Source: Micromonospora thermarum
Lineage (GTDB): Bacteria; Actinomycetota; Actinomycetes; Mycobacteriales; Micromonosporaceae
DNA length: 64,000 bases
Assembly (NCBI RefSeq): GCF_012034245.1
Contig: NZ_JAATEO010000011.1
Location: 124,001-188,000, forward strand
Direction of reading: 5' to 3'
Positions 53,578-61,286 of this stretch are shown here, one piece after another. The notes under the pieces are model-generated. The model was not told where the DNA came from, ran no database searches, and was given only the letters and a program-made list of their open reading frames with translations. Position 1 is the stretch's first letter, and the number at the start of each line of letters is the position of its first letter. The translations under genes and the position numbers were made by a program.

Positions 53578-55782
53578 CTATCGGCCACGGCTCTGCCGTG
53601 GCGGGTGAGGACCGGAAGACGCGCCGCCGCCGGGGGCGGCCAGCCCCGGCTCGGGCGCGCCGTCGACGGCGGGCAGTTCGCGGTGGGCACCCGCCCGGGG
53701 CAGACCGTCGTCCGGGGTGACCGCGCCGGCCGGCACCGGGATCTCCCGGACCGGTGGGGCGGCGCGGGTCACGGCGGCGACCCGCCAGGTGTCCCGCCCG
53801 CCGGCCTTCGCCGCGTACAACGCCTCGTCGGCGGCGTCGAGCACCTGCTGCCCGGTGCTGCCGTGGTCCGGGTAGACGGCGATGCCGATGGAGACGGTCA
53901 CCGGCACCAGGACCGGCGTACCCGGCCCGTCCACGGTGATCGGCGTGCCCCGGATCGCGGCGGCGAGCCGTTCCGCCACGATGGTCGCGCCCCGGGCGTC
54001 GGTCTCCGGCAGCAGCACCACGAACTCCTCGCCGCCCTGCCGGAACGCGAGGTCCACCTCGCGGATCTCGCCGCGTACCCGGCGGGCGAACTCGGCGAGC
54101 ACCGTGTCCCCGGCGGTGTGCCCGTAGGTGTCGTTCACGTTCTTGAAGCGGTCCAGGTCGAGGGCGAGGACGCTGAGCATCCGGCCGAACCGGCTGGCCC
54201 GCTCCACCTCCCGGCGGATCGACTCCCGCAGGTAGCGGTAGTTCCAGAGGCCGGTGAGCGGGTCGGTCAGCGACAGCCGCTGGGCCTCCTCGTGGACCCG
54301 CACGTTGTCCACCGCCACGGCCGCGTGGCCGGCGAAGGTGCGTAGCGTGACCAGGTCGTCGTCGTCGAACTCGTCGCCGCCGAGCCGGTCGTAGAGGGCC
54401 AGCACACCGAGCGCGGTCGTGGGGGCGTCCGCCACGCCGGCCGGCCGGGCGGCGCTGTCGGGACGCACGCCGCCGGCGTCCGCCGGGGCCGCGAACGGCA
54501 CCGCGATGTACGTGCGGCAACGCGGCTCCCCCGGCGGTACGGCGGACGGCTCCACCCGGCCACGACGCGGTTCCCCGGTCACCGCGACCGCACCCACCAC
54601 ACCGCTGCCCAGCGGCACCCGCACCGGTCCGGGCGGGTCGTCGGGGCCGGCCAGCCCCTCGGTGGCCTGGGCGACCAGCGCCCCACCGGCGTCCACCAGC
54701 AGCACCGCCCCGGCCCGGGCCCCGGTGGCCGCGATCGCGCTGTGCAGGATCACCCGCAGGATGCGGTGCAGGTCGTGGGTGCTGGCCAGGGTGTCGCCCA
54801 GCACCGCCAGGTGCCCGCGCAGCTGGTCCCGGCTGCTGGTCAGGGCGGCCACGTACGTGCCGGTCTCCCGGGTCATCCGGTTGAACGCCCCGGCCAGCCG
54901 CCCGAGTTCGTCGCGGCTGCGCACCGGCACCCGCGCGGTCAGGTCGCCCCGGGCGACCCGGTCCACCGCGCCGGCCAGCTCCACCAGCGGCCGGGTGGTC
55001 ACCCGGGCCAGCCGCCACGCGGCGGCCACCGCCAGCAGGGCGGCCAGCAGCACGGCGGCGACCAGGGCCGCGTACAGGCCGGGCGGCTGGTCGCTGGGGA
55101 CCGACAGCACCAGCGGCAGCGGCTGCCCGTCCGACGGGCCGACCCGGCGCACGTACCGGCCGTCGGCGGTGCCGGCGACCCGCTCGCCGTCCAGCCCGCC
55201 GGCGGCGGCGAGCACCGTGTCGCGTACCCCGGCCGACTCGGTGGTGTGGCGGAGCCGGACCGGCGTCCCGGGGCCGTCGAGCAGCGTGACCGCCACCCCG
55301 GTGACCGCCGCGAGCCGCGCCACGAACGCCGGGTCTACCGGCTGCGCGGCGGTGACCGTGCCCAGCGGCGCCCCGGCGGCGTCCCGCAGGTCCACCCGGG
55401 CGGCCAGGGCCCGCAGCGGCCCGGCGGCCGGGACGCCGGCCGAGCAGTCCCGCCAGGGGGTCGGGGGCGCGCCCGTGGTGGCGTGGACGACACCGCCCGC
55501 GACGTCGGTGACCAGCACGGCGGCGGCCAGCCCGCGACTGACCACCTGACCGGCCGCGGCGGCGCGGTCCTCGGTGAGGGCCACCGCGTCGGCGGCGGCC
55601 CGGAGCTGTTGGCAGAGGGCGTCGACCGAGGTGCGCACGGCGGCGGCGGCCACCGCGAGCCGCTCGGTGGACCGGCTGCGGTCGACCGCCGCCACGGCGG
55701 ACCCCACGAAGAACGCCCCGACCAGGACCGGGCCGAGCACCACCGTCAGGAAGGCTGCGGTCAGGCGCCCGCGCAGTGTCAC
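53578..55782 (-). CDS. Membrane diguanylate cyclase with HAMP, GAF and GGDEF domains (734 aa)
   Basis: Predicted sensor that makes cyclic di-GMP. TM1 (about 6-30), an extracytoplasmic sensor region (about 30-250), TM2 (about 253-275), HAMP (RVTTRPLVELAGAVDRVARGDLTARV), a GAF domain (about 345-500) and a GGDEF domain (about 505-670) with active-site GGEEF and an upstream I-site REVD. A coincidental GGDEF pentapeptide lies in the GAF part (LYDRLGGDEFDDDD) and is not the active site. The Pro/Gly-rich tail is disordered. GTG at 55782 follows GGGGGGA; a longer reading from 55839 is less likely. Confidence 0.93.
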   Translation of the reverse strand: MTLRGRLTAAFLTVVLGPVLVGAFFVGSAVAAVDRSRSTERLAVAAAAVRTSVDALCQQLRAAADAVALTEDRAAAAGQVVSRGLAAAVLVTDVAGGVVHATTGAPPTPWRDCSAGVPAAGPLRALAARVDLRDAAGAPLGTVTAAQPVDPAFVARLAAVTGVAVTLLDGPGTPVRLRHTTESAGVRDTVLAAAGGLDGERVAGTADGRYVRRVGPSDGQPLPLVLSVPSDQPPGLYAALVAAVLLAALLAVAAAWRLARVTTRPLVELAGAVDRVARGDLTARVPVRSRDELGRLAGAFNRMTRETGTYVAALTSSRDQLRGHLAVLGDTLASTHDLHRILRVILHSAIAATGARAGAVLLVDAGGALVAQATEGLAGPDDPPGPVRVPLGSGVVGAVAVTGEPRRGRVEPSAVPPGEPRCRTYIAVPFAAPADAGGVRPDSAARPAGVADAPTTALGVLALYDRLGGDEFDDDDLVTLRTFAGHAAVAVDNVRVHEEAQRLSLTDPLTGLWNYRYLRESIRREVERASRFGRMLSVLALDLDRFKNVNDTYGHTAGDTVLAEFARRVRGEIREVDLAFRQGGEEFVVLLPETDARGATIVAERLAAAIRGTPITVDGPGTPVLVPVTVSIGIAVYPDHGSTGQQVLDAADEALYAAKAGGRDTWRVAAVTRAAPPVREIPVPAGAVTPDDGLPRAGAHRELPAVDGAPEPGLAAPGGGASSGPHPPRQSRGR

Positions 55783-55867
55783 TCGGTCCCCCCGGAACTT
55801 CGCCGGCCGATGCTTGCGATGCTGGCACAGAGCCACCACATGACCAGCGTTGCGTCAGGAGTGTTGC

Positions 55868-56497
55868 GTGCCGGATTTTTCTGATGAAGCGGAAGTGACC
55901 CCTGGTGCGAAGCGGGATACGCGGGTCGCGCTGCTCGCCCGCCGCCGGGCGCTGACCCCTGCGGAGCTGGCGGACGCCGCCGGGCGCGTCCAGGCCGAGC
56001 TGGTGGCTCTGGTACGCCGGCTGCGCCCGCGCCGGATGACCGCGTACGTGCCGGTGGCCTCCGAACCGGGTGGCCCGGACCTGCCGGCGGTGCTGGACGC
56101 GGCGCTGCCGACGGGCGCCGAACTGCTGCTCCCGGTGCTGCGCGACGACCTCGACCTGGACTGGGCGCCGTGGACCGGGCCGGACGCGCTGGTGGCCGCC
56201 GGGCGGGGGATGCGGGAGCCGACCTGGCCCCGGCTCGGCGTGACCGCCGTGGCCGAGGCCGAGCTGGTGGTGGTGCCGGCGCTGGCCGTGGACCGCCGGG
56301 GCGTTCGGCTGGGCCGGGGCGGCGGCTCGTACGACCGCGCGCTCGCCCGGGTCCCGGCGACCGCGCTGACCGTGGTGCCGCTGCACGACGGAGAGCTGGT
56401 CGGCGAGCTGCCCGCCGAGCCGCACGACCGCCCGGTCCGCGCGGTGGTCACCCCGGGGGACGGCCTGCGTACGCTGGACGCCGCCCGGCCGGCGTGA
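55868..56497 (+). CDS. fthC: 5-formyltetrahydrofolate cyclo-ligase (209 aa)
   Basis: Converts 5-formyl-THF to 5,10-methenyl-THF with ATP. Family marks are AKRDTRVALLARRRALT (ATP/folate basic segment), VASEPGGPDL, LLLPVLRDDLDLDWA and the signature RLGRGGGSYDRALAR. GTG at 55868 has AGGAG 7 bases upstream and removes a non-conserved extension starting at 55850. Divergent from the diguanylate cyclase, in the conserved vicinity of galU. Confidence 0.94.
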   Translation: MPDFSDEAEVTPGAKRDTRVALLARRRALTPAELADAAGRVQAELVALVRRLRPRRMTAYVPVASEPGGPDLPAVLDAALPTGAELLLPVLRDDLDLDWAPWTGPDALVAAGRGMREPTWPRLGVTAVAEAELVVVPALAVDRRGVRLGRGGGSYDRALARVPATALTVVPLHDGELVGELPAEPHDRPVRAVVTPGDGLRTLDAARPA

Positions 56498-56616
56498 GCC
56501 CGGCGCCGGCAGGTGTCGCGCCCCACACTTCCGCTGGACGAATCCGGGGCGATGACGCACCATTGGCACTCGAAGACGTCGAGTGCCAACCGGCCGGACC
56601 AGAACCGGAGGAGAAC

Positions 56617-56955
56617 GTGCCCACGTACCAGTACGCCTGCACCGCGTGCGGCCACCAGCTCGAGGCGGTGCAGTCCTTCTCTGACGAGCCGCTGACCGAG
56701 TGCCCGGCGTGTGAGGGGCGGCTGCGGAAGCTCTTCAACTCCGTCGGCATCGTGTTCAAGGGCTCGGGCTTCTACCGCACCGACTCCCGCTCCTCCGGGT
56801 CCGGCTCCGACTCCGGCACCACCGCCAGCAAGCCCGCCGCGAGCAGCGACTCGGGCTCGTCGTCCAGCTCGTCGACGTCCGCGTCCTCGTCGTCGAACGG
56901 CTCCTCCGGCGGCTCCACCAAGGCCCCGGCCGCGAGCGGCGCCAGCTCCTCCTGA
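56617..56955 (+). CDS. FmdB-type zinc-ribbon protein (112 aa)
   Basis: Small putative regulatory protein: an N-terminal FmdB zinc ribbon (VPTYQYACTACGHQLEAVQSFSDEPLTECPACEG-LRKLFNSVGIVFKGSGFYRTD) with two CxxC pairs, followed by a long Ser/Gly/Ala low-complexity tail. GTG at 56617 has GGAGG close upstream. Located next to fthC on the same strand. Confidence 0.9.
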   Translation: MPTYQYACTACGHQLEAVQSFSDEPLTECPACEGRLRKLFNSVGIVFKGSGFYRTDSRSSGSGSDSGTTASKPAASSDSGSSSSSSTSASSSSNGSSGGSTKAPAASGASSS

Positions 56956-56963
56956 CGTACCAA

Positions 56964-56997
56964 GAAGGGCCCCCGGTCGTTGTACCCGGGGCCCTTC
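56964..56997 (+). terminator. Hairpin terminator after the FmdB-type gene
   Basis: A 10-bp stem (56964-56973 with 56988-56997) plus a weaker inner pairing lies 9 bases past the stop. It is also upstream of the convergent small gene's stop at 57012 and may serve both. Confidence 0.6.
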
Positions 56998-57011
56998 GTC
57001 ACGCCTGACGG

Positions 57012-57188
57012 TCAGTCCCAGTGCGGCGGGCGCTGCTCCAGCAGCCAATCGTCGTTGCCTCCGGAGCGCTCGCCCCAGCCGCGGTCGGTGTCGTCGGTGG
57101 TCTGATCGGGCAGCATCACCAAGTCGTCGTCGCTCAGGTCGACGAGCCGGTCGTCGTCGCCGCGCGTCCCAGGGTCCTCGGTGCTCAC
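57012..57188 (-). CDS. Small acidic hypothetical protein (58 aa)
   Basis: Not recognised. Highly acidic (DDDRLVDLSDDDLVMLPDQTTDDTDRG) with an aromatic tail NDDWLLEQRPPHWD. GTG at 57188 lacks a strong ribosome site. The compact, distinctive ends, and position between convergent genes make a real gene likely but not proven. Confidence 0.55.
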   Translation of the reverse strand: MSTEDPGTRGDDDRLVDLSDDDLVMLPDQTTDDTDRGWGERSGGNDDWLLEQRPPHWD

Positions 57189-57294
57189 GAGCGGCAAGAC
57201 TAGCGCAGCGAGGTGTCCGCGCCGGTGCGCCGATCCGGGGGCCACAGCGCGCGCCGGACGCCGGACGGCCGGTGCGTTGGTAGCGTCGGACGGC

Positions 57295-57627
57295 GTGACG
57301 ACCCCCGGCAGCTCCCCGGACGACTACTGGCGGCGGCCCGGCCCGAGCGCCGACGGTCCACCCCCGGACCAGACCGGCACCGCACCGCAGCAGCCGGCAC
57401 CGGCCGGCGGGTACGCCGGTCCCCCGCCGACCACGCCGCCCCCGAGCGGCTGGCGCCCGCCCCTGCACGTGCAGCCACCGCCGCCCCGGCAGCTGCCCCG
57501 GCAGGACATGGCCGAACTCGACCTCGCCGAGCAGCGGGCGCAGCGCGTCACCTGGACGGTGGGCGCCGTGGCCGGCGTGCTGCTCCTGGTGCTGATGTGC
57601 CTGCTCTGCTCGCGGCTGATCTTCTGA
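57295..57627 (+). CDS. Pro-rich tail-anchored membrane protein (110 aa)
   Basis: Not recognised. About 80 residues of Pro/Gly/Gln-rich, disordered cytoplasmic sequence followed by a basic/acidic MAELDLAEQRAQRVTW segment and one C-terminal membrane helix (VGAVAGVLLLVLMCLLCSRLIF). GTG start at 57295. Such tail-anchored proteins often serve as localisation adaptors. It converges on the DUF2231 gene across a 15-bp tandem repeat. Confidence 0.65.
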   Translation: MTTPGSSPDDYWRRPGPSADGPPPDQTGTAPQQPAPAGGYAGPPPTTPPPSGWRPPLHVQPPPPRQLPRQDMAELDLAEQRAQRVTWTVGAVAGVLLLVLMCLLCSRLIF

Positions 57628-57686
57628 CGCCGCGTCAAAGGGTGCCGCGTCAGGCGGTGCCGCGTCAGGCGGTGCCGCGTCAGAGG
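57627..57686. repeat. Four tandem 15-bp repeats between convergent genes
   Basis: The unit GTGCCGCGTCAGGCG occurs at 57642-57656 and 57657-57671, with variants before (from about 57627) and after (57672-57686). The last copy includes the stop codon of the minus-strand DUF2231 gene (57680-57682), so the repeat number may shift the 3' ends. Confidence 0.8.
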
Positions 57687-58162
57687 GTGTTGCCCCAGAC
57701 GGCCTCGGCGCCGCTGTGCCCGGTGAGGTAGACGTAGACGAGGCTGGCACCGGCCAGCACGACCACCACCACCGACAGCGCCGGCGTCACCCAGAACGGC
57801 AGGTTCGGGACGCGCGGGTGGCCGCTGGTCACCACGAGCAGCACGACGGCGGCGATGGCGAGCGGAAGCACGTACCGGAAGGTGAGGTCGCCGTACCGGG
57901 AGTGCTCGAAGATCTGATCGACGATCGGCCCCTGGAGCCCGCGAGCCACGAACACGTCGGTCAGTTCCTCGCCGGACTGCACCGCGACCCACGCCGTGAT
58001 CGGCGCCACCACCGCCAGCAGCACGATCGCCCAGTCGATGCGGGACCGGAACCGGGGCAGCGCCACGTACGCGATCGACAGCAGCGCGAGCAGGGGCACG
58101 AACACGACCACCGCGTGCACCACCAGCGCATGCGCCGGTAGACCCAGGATCTCCTTGAACAT
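57680..58162 (-). CDS. DUF2231 membrane protein (160 aa)
   Basis: A small membrane protein with four membrane segments (ALVVHAVVVFVPLLALLSIAYVAL; WAIVLLAVVAPITAWVAVQSG; YVLPLAIAAVVLLVV; VTPALSVVVVVLAGASLVYVYLTGHSG). The His in LPAHALVVH and the terminal GHSGAEAVWG are conserved marks of the DUF2231 family, whose role is unknown, though some members bind heme. ATG at 58162 has GGAGGTG upstream. Confidence 0.85.
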   Translation of the reverse strand: MFKEILGLPAHALVVHAVVVFVPLLALLSIAYVALPRFRSRIDWAIVLLAVVAPITAWVAVQSGEELTDVFVARGLQGPIVDQIFEHSRYGDLTFRYVLPLAIAAVVLLVVTSGHPRVPNLPFWVTPALSVVVVVLAGASLVYVYLTGHSGAEAVWGNTL

Positions 58163-58272
58163 CGGCACCTCCGGCAGGGAGCGATCGCGGGAGGTCAGCC
58201 TACGGTGCGCCGGCCCGCCCGCCCAGGGACTCTCACCGGGGCTACACGCGCACCCGGTCCGGCCGGTTCACA

Positions 58273-58288
58273 ATGTTTCCGGAAACAT
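58273..58288. promoter_or_regulatory. Perfect 16-bp palindrome ahead of fur-like gene
   Basis: ATGTTTCCGGAAACAT reads the same on both strands. It lies 73 bases before the Fur start and about 110 bases before the divergent DUF2231 gene. It is the most AT-rich short palindrome of the region and a good candidate operator; it does not match the canonical Fur box. Confidence 0.65.
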
Positions 58289-58361
58289 CCCGGCTGTGGT
58301 CGGGGCCACCCGGCTCCAGCGCTCGGTTGTCGACCCACCTCCCGCGTGCTGTCATTGGCAC

Positions 58362-58790
58362 ATGTCCACGGGTGAGGAGCTGCTCCGGTCGAAGGGCCTT
58401 CGGGTCACGCGGCCGCGCCTCGCCGTCCTCGACGTGCTCGCCGCCGGCGGCCACCTCGAGGTGGACGAGATCACCCGGCGAGTCCGGGAGCGCCTCGACT
58501 CCGTCTCCACCCAGGCGGTCTACGACGTGCTGGGCGCGCTGTCCCGGGCCGGGCTGTCCCGCCGGATCGAGCCCGCCGGCAGTCCCGCCCGTTACGAGGC
58601 GCGCGTCGGCGACAACCACCACCACGTGGTCTGCCGGGGCTGCGGCGAGATCGCCGACATCGACTGCACCGTCGGCAGCGCGCCCTGCCTCGACCCGCAC
58701 ACCGCCCACGGCTTCGAGGTGGACGAGGCGGAAGTGACCTTCTGGGGCCTCTGCCCCACCTGCCAGGCCCGGCGCTCCGCCGACGAGTGA
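58362..58790 (+). CDS. Fur-family metalloregulator (142 aa)
   Basis: Winged-helix regulator: DNA-binding part (LRSKGLRVTRPRLAVLDVLAAGGHLEVDEITRRVRERLDSVSTQAVYDVLGALSRAGLSRRI), then metal sites NHHHVVCRGCGEIADIDC and the C-terminal CPTC zinc pair. The DNHHHVVC signature fits Fur/PerR/CatR-like proteins of actinobacteria, often linked to catalase, but no katG neighbour is present. ATG at 58362. The palindrome at 58273-58288 could be its operator. Confidence 0.92.
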   Translation: MSTGEELLRSKGLRVTRPRLAVLDVLAAGGHLEVDEITRRVRERLDSVSTQAVYDVLGALSRAGLSRRIEPAGSPARYEARVGDNHHHVVCRGCGEIADIDCTVGSAPCLDPHTAHGFEVDEAEVTFWGLCPTCQARRSADE

Positions 58791-58834
58791 CCGCACCCCC
58801 GGCCGGGCGTTCCCGGTCGTGGCACTCTTGATCG

Positions 58835-59704
58835 GTGGACTCCGACGACGTAGGCCTCTTCGGCCCCGGTTCGGTCACCTGGAAGGTGCACGAGGAACCG
58901 GTCCTGATCGTCGCCGGCCTGCGCTCGCTCTACCTTCAGGCCCTGCATCCGAGGGCGATGACCGGGGTGGCGCAGAACAGCAACTACCGGTCGGACGCCT
59001 GGGGCCGCCTGGTCCGCACCGCCACCTATGTGGGGACCACGATCTACGGCACGACCGCCGAGGCGGAGGAGGCCGGGCGGCGGCTGCGCCGACTGCACGG
59101 GCGGATGCGCGCCACCGACCCGTTCACCGGCGAGGAGTTCCGGATCGACGACCCCGACCTGCTGCGGTGGGTGCACGTCACCGAGGTGGAGTCGTTCCTC
59201 GACACCGCACGCCGGGCGGGGGTGCGGTTGAGCGCCGACGAGATCGACGGCTACTACACCGAGCAGCGGCGGGCGGCCGCCCTGGTCGGCCTGGACCCGG
59301 AGACCGTCCCGGGAACGGCAGCCGACGTGGCGGCGTACTACCGCACGATCCGGCCCGAGCTGCGGATGACCCGCGAGGCGGCCGAGACCGCGCTGTTCCT
59401 CACCGCCCCACCGGTGCCGTGGAAGCTCAGCCTGCCGGCCCGGGTCGGGCTCACCCTCGGGCCGCCCCGCTGGGCGTACCTCGGCATCGCCGGGACGGCG
59501 CTCGCACTGCTGCCCGCCTGGGCCCGGCGGATGTACGGCGGGCTGGGCCTGCCCACCACCGCGCTCTCCGCCGACCTGACCGTACGTGCGCTGCGGCTGG
59601 CGCTGGCGGCGGTGCCCCGCCGGTGGCGGGAGGGGCCGATGCAGCAGGCCGCCAAGGAGCGGGCCGCCCGGCTCGCCGACGCCCCGCTGCCGAACAAGGC
59701 CTAG
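58835..59704 (+). CDS. MpaB/DUF2236-family oxygenase-like protein (289 aa)
   Basis: Member of the DUF2236 family (MpaB oxygenases and latex-clearing-protein relatives) that bind heme b. Family blocks: VHEEPVLIVAGLRSLYLQALHPRAMTGVAQNSNYRSDAWGRLVRTATYVGTTIYG, RATDPFTGEEF, LLRWVHVTEVESFLDTARRAGV and the helical C-terminus. Substrate unknown; secondary metabolism or lipid degradation are inferred from relatives. GTG start at 58835. Its stop overlaps the convergent nuclease gene by 4 bases. Confidence 0.88.
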   Translation: MDSDDVGLFGPGSVTWKVHEEPVLIVAGLRSLYLQALHPRAMTGVAQNSNYRSDAWGRLVRTATYVGTTIYGTTAEAEEAGRRLRRLHGRMRATDPFTGEEFRIDDPDLLRWVHVTEVESFLDTARRAGVRLSADEIDGYYTEQRRAAALVGLDPETVPGTAADVAAYYRTIRPELRMTREAAETALFLTAPPVPWKLSLPARVGLTLGPPRWAYLGIAGTALALLPAWARRMYGGLGLPTTALSADLTVRALRLALAAVPRRWREGPMQQAAKERAARLADAPLPNKA

Positions 59705-60600
59705 GTGCGTCCCTCGACGGCCGCCCAGGGGTCCTTGCCCGGTATCTCGGCCCCCGCCGGGCAGGTGCGCCGGTAGTCGCACCAGCCGCAGCGCGGCCCC
59801 GGCGTGGCCGGGAAGGCCTGGTCCGGGTCGCCGCCGTCGGCGACCGCACGCTCGGCGGCCATGATGTCCCGGGCGGTCTCCTCGGCGCGGCCGAGCTGCC
59901 GGGCGAGCGATTCCGTGGTGTGCTCGTGCGCGGCGACCGTACCGGTCGGCAGGTGGTGCAGCTCCACCCGGTGGCAGGGGCGGCGGAAGGTCCGCTCGGC
60001 CGCGTACGCGTAGAGCGCCAGCGCCTGCGAGCCGCGCGCGTCGTCGGCGTCCAGCCCGGCGCGGCCGGTCTTGTAGTCCACGATGACGAGTTCCGGGCCG
60101 GCCGGCCCGGGGCGGGAGTCGATGCGGTCGGCGCGGCCGTTGAACGCCAGCACCCCCGTCTTCACCGCGACCACCCGCTCCACACCGATGGGGTCGGTGT
60201 CGGGGTCGAGCGTCGCCACGTACGCCTCGAGCCAGCCCAGCGCCCGCCGGTACGCGGCCCGCTCCTGCTCGTCGTCCCGGTAGCCGTCGCGGACCCAGGT
60301 GCCCTTGAGCAGCGTGGCGAGCACCTCCGGGCGGCGGCGCTCGACGGGCAGCGCGTACCAGTTCTTCAGTGCGGTGTGGACACTGGCGCCCAGCGAGTTG
60401 TGCGCCCAGGGTGGCCCCTTCGGCGGGGCCGGCCGGTCCACGTAGGAGTAGCGGTAACGCCGCGGGCAGTCGACGTACGCCCCGAGCTTGCTGGGGGTGC
60501 AGACGAACAGCCGCTCGGGCATGCCCTCGAAGCCGAGCTGCTCGGGCTCGGCGCCCCGGGGTCGCGGCGGGGAGGTGGAAGGTCGGCCGGGTCGTCGCAC
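59701..60600 (-). CDS. RecB-like PD-(D/E)XK exonuclease with Fe-S cysteines, Cas4-like (299 aa)
   Basis: Nuclease domain of the RecB/Cas4 type. The N-terminal CPRRYRYSYVD and C-terminal GPRCGWCDYRRTCPAG supply four cysteines in the spacing of AddB/Cas4 iron-sulfur nucleases. The catalytic motif II/III ELVIVDYKTGR and QALALYAYAAE (QxxxY) lie between. It is stand-alone: no helicase or cas genes are nearby, so it is more likely a repair nuclease than a CRISPR component. Start at 60600 (basic, Pro-rich extension) may be up to 30 residues too early; MPERLFVCTPSKLGAY is an alternative. Confidence 0.9.
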   Translation of the reverse strand: MRRPGRPSTSPPRPRGAEPEQLGFEGMPERLFVCTPSKLGAYVDCPRRYRYSYVDRPAPPKGPPWAHNSLGASVHTALKNWYALPVERRRPEVLATLLKGTWVRDGYRDDEQERAAYRRALGWLEAYVATLDPDTDPIGVERVVAVKTGVLAFNGRADRIDSRPGPAGPELVIVDYKTGRAGLDADDARGSQALALYAYAAERTFRRPCHRVELHHLPTGTVAAHEHTTESLARQLGRAEETARDIMAAERAVADGGDPDQAFPATPGPRCGWCDYRRTCPAGAEIPGKDPWAAVEGRT

Positions 60601-60631
60601 ACCGCGATCCTGCCACCCGACTGCGACAGGA

Positions 60632-61246
60632 TCAGCCCATGGTCTGGTACTGGCTCACGAACGCGGCCACCGCGTCGGCGATGAGCTGCACCGCGATCGC
60701 GGCCAGCAGCAGACCGGCGATCCGGGTCAGCACCTCGATGCCGCCGGGGCGCAGGATCTTCACGATCCCGCCGGAGAAGCGCAGCACCACCCAGACCGCG
60801 AGCATCACCGCGACGATGGCGGCCGCGATGGCGCCGTAGTCGGCCGCGCCGTCGGCCTGCTGGACGAAGAGCATCGTGGCCACGATGGCGCCGGGGCCGG
60901 CGAGGAGCGGGGTGCCCAGCGGCACCAGGGCGATGTTGGAGGTGGCCTGCTGGCTGGGGTCGTCCGCCTTGCCGGTGAGCAGCTCCAGGGCGACGAGCAC
61001 GAGCAGCAGGCCACCGGCGGCCTGGAGCGCGGGCAGGTCCACGTGCAGGTAGTCGAGCAGGGTCTGCCCGGCCACCGCGAAGATCACGATGACGCCGAGC
61101 GCCAGCGCCACGGCCTGCCAGGCCGCCCGGTTCCGGTCCCGGGCCGGCAGCGGCCCGGTCAGCGCCAGGAAGATGGGCATCATGCCCGGCGGGTCGACGA
61201 TCACCAGCAGGGTCACGAAGGCCTCGCCGAAGAGCTTGAAATCCAC
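60632..61246 (-). CDS. MarC-family membrane protein (204 aa)
   Basis: An integral membrane protein of the MarC/UPF0056 family with six membrane segments, beginning LFGEAFVTLLVIVDPPGMMPIFLALTG; the DPPG and GPGAIVATMLF motifs are family marks. Transport role is unproven. ATG start. It stands alone, 31 bases upstream of the nuclease gene on the same strand. Confidence 0.93.
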   Translation of the reverse strand: MDFKLFGEAFVTLLVIVDPPGMMPIFLALTGPLPARDRNRAAWQAVALALGVIVIFAVAGQTLLDYLHVDLPALQAAGGLLLVLVALELLTGKADDPSQQATSNIALVPLGTPLLAGPGAIVATMLFVQQADGAADYGAIAAAIVAVMLAVWVVLRFSGGIVKILRPGGIEVLTRIAGLLLAAIAVQLIADAVAAFVSQYQTMG

Positions 61247-61286
61247 CGGATCAACCTAGCCGCGCCACCCGGGGCGGAAACCCGGA

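Noticed and set aside
54370-54390. GGDEF pentapeptide in the cyclase
   Set aside because: It lies in the GAF domain, outside the cyclase fold; the active site is the later GGEEF.
51302-56569. 1755-residue minus-strand frame joining moeA/glp to upstream sequence
   Set aside because: Only the moeA/glp part has family similarity; the rest is out of frame with galU and the cyclase.
59701-60600. CRISPR-Cas Cas4
   Set aside because: No repeat array or other cas gene in the window; stand-alone RecB-like nuclease is the simpler call.
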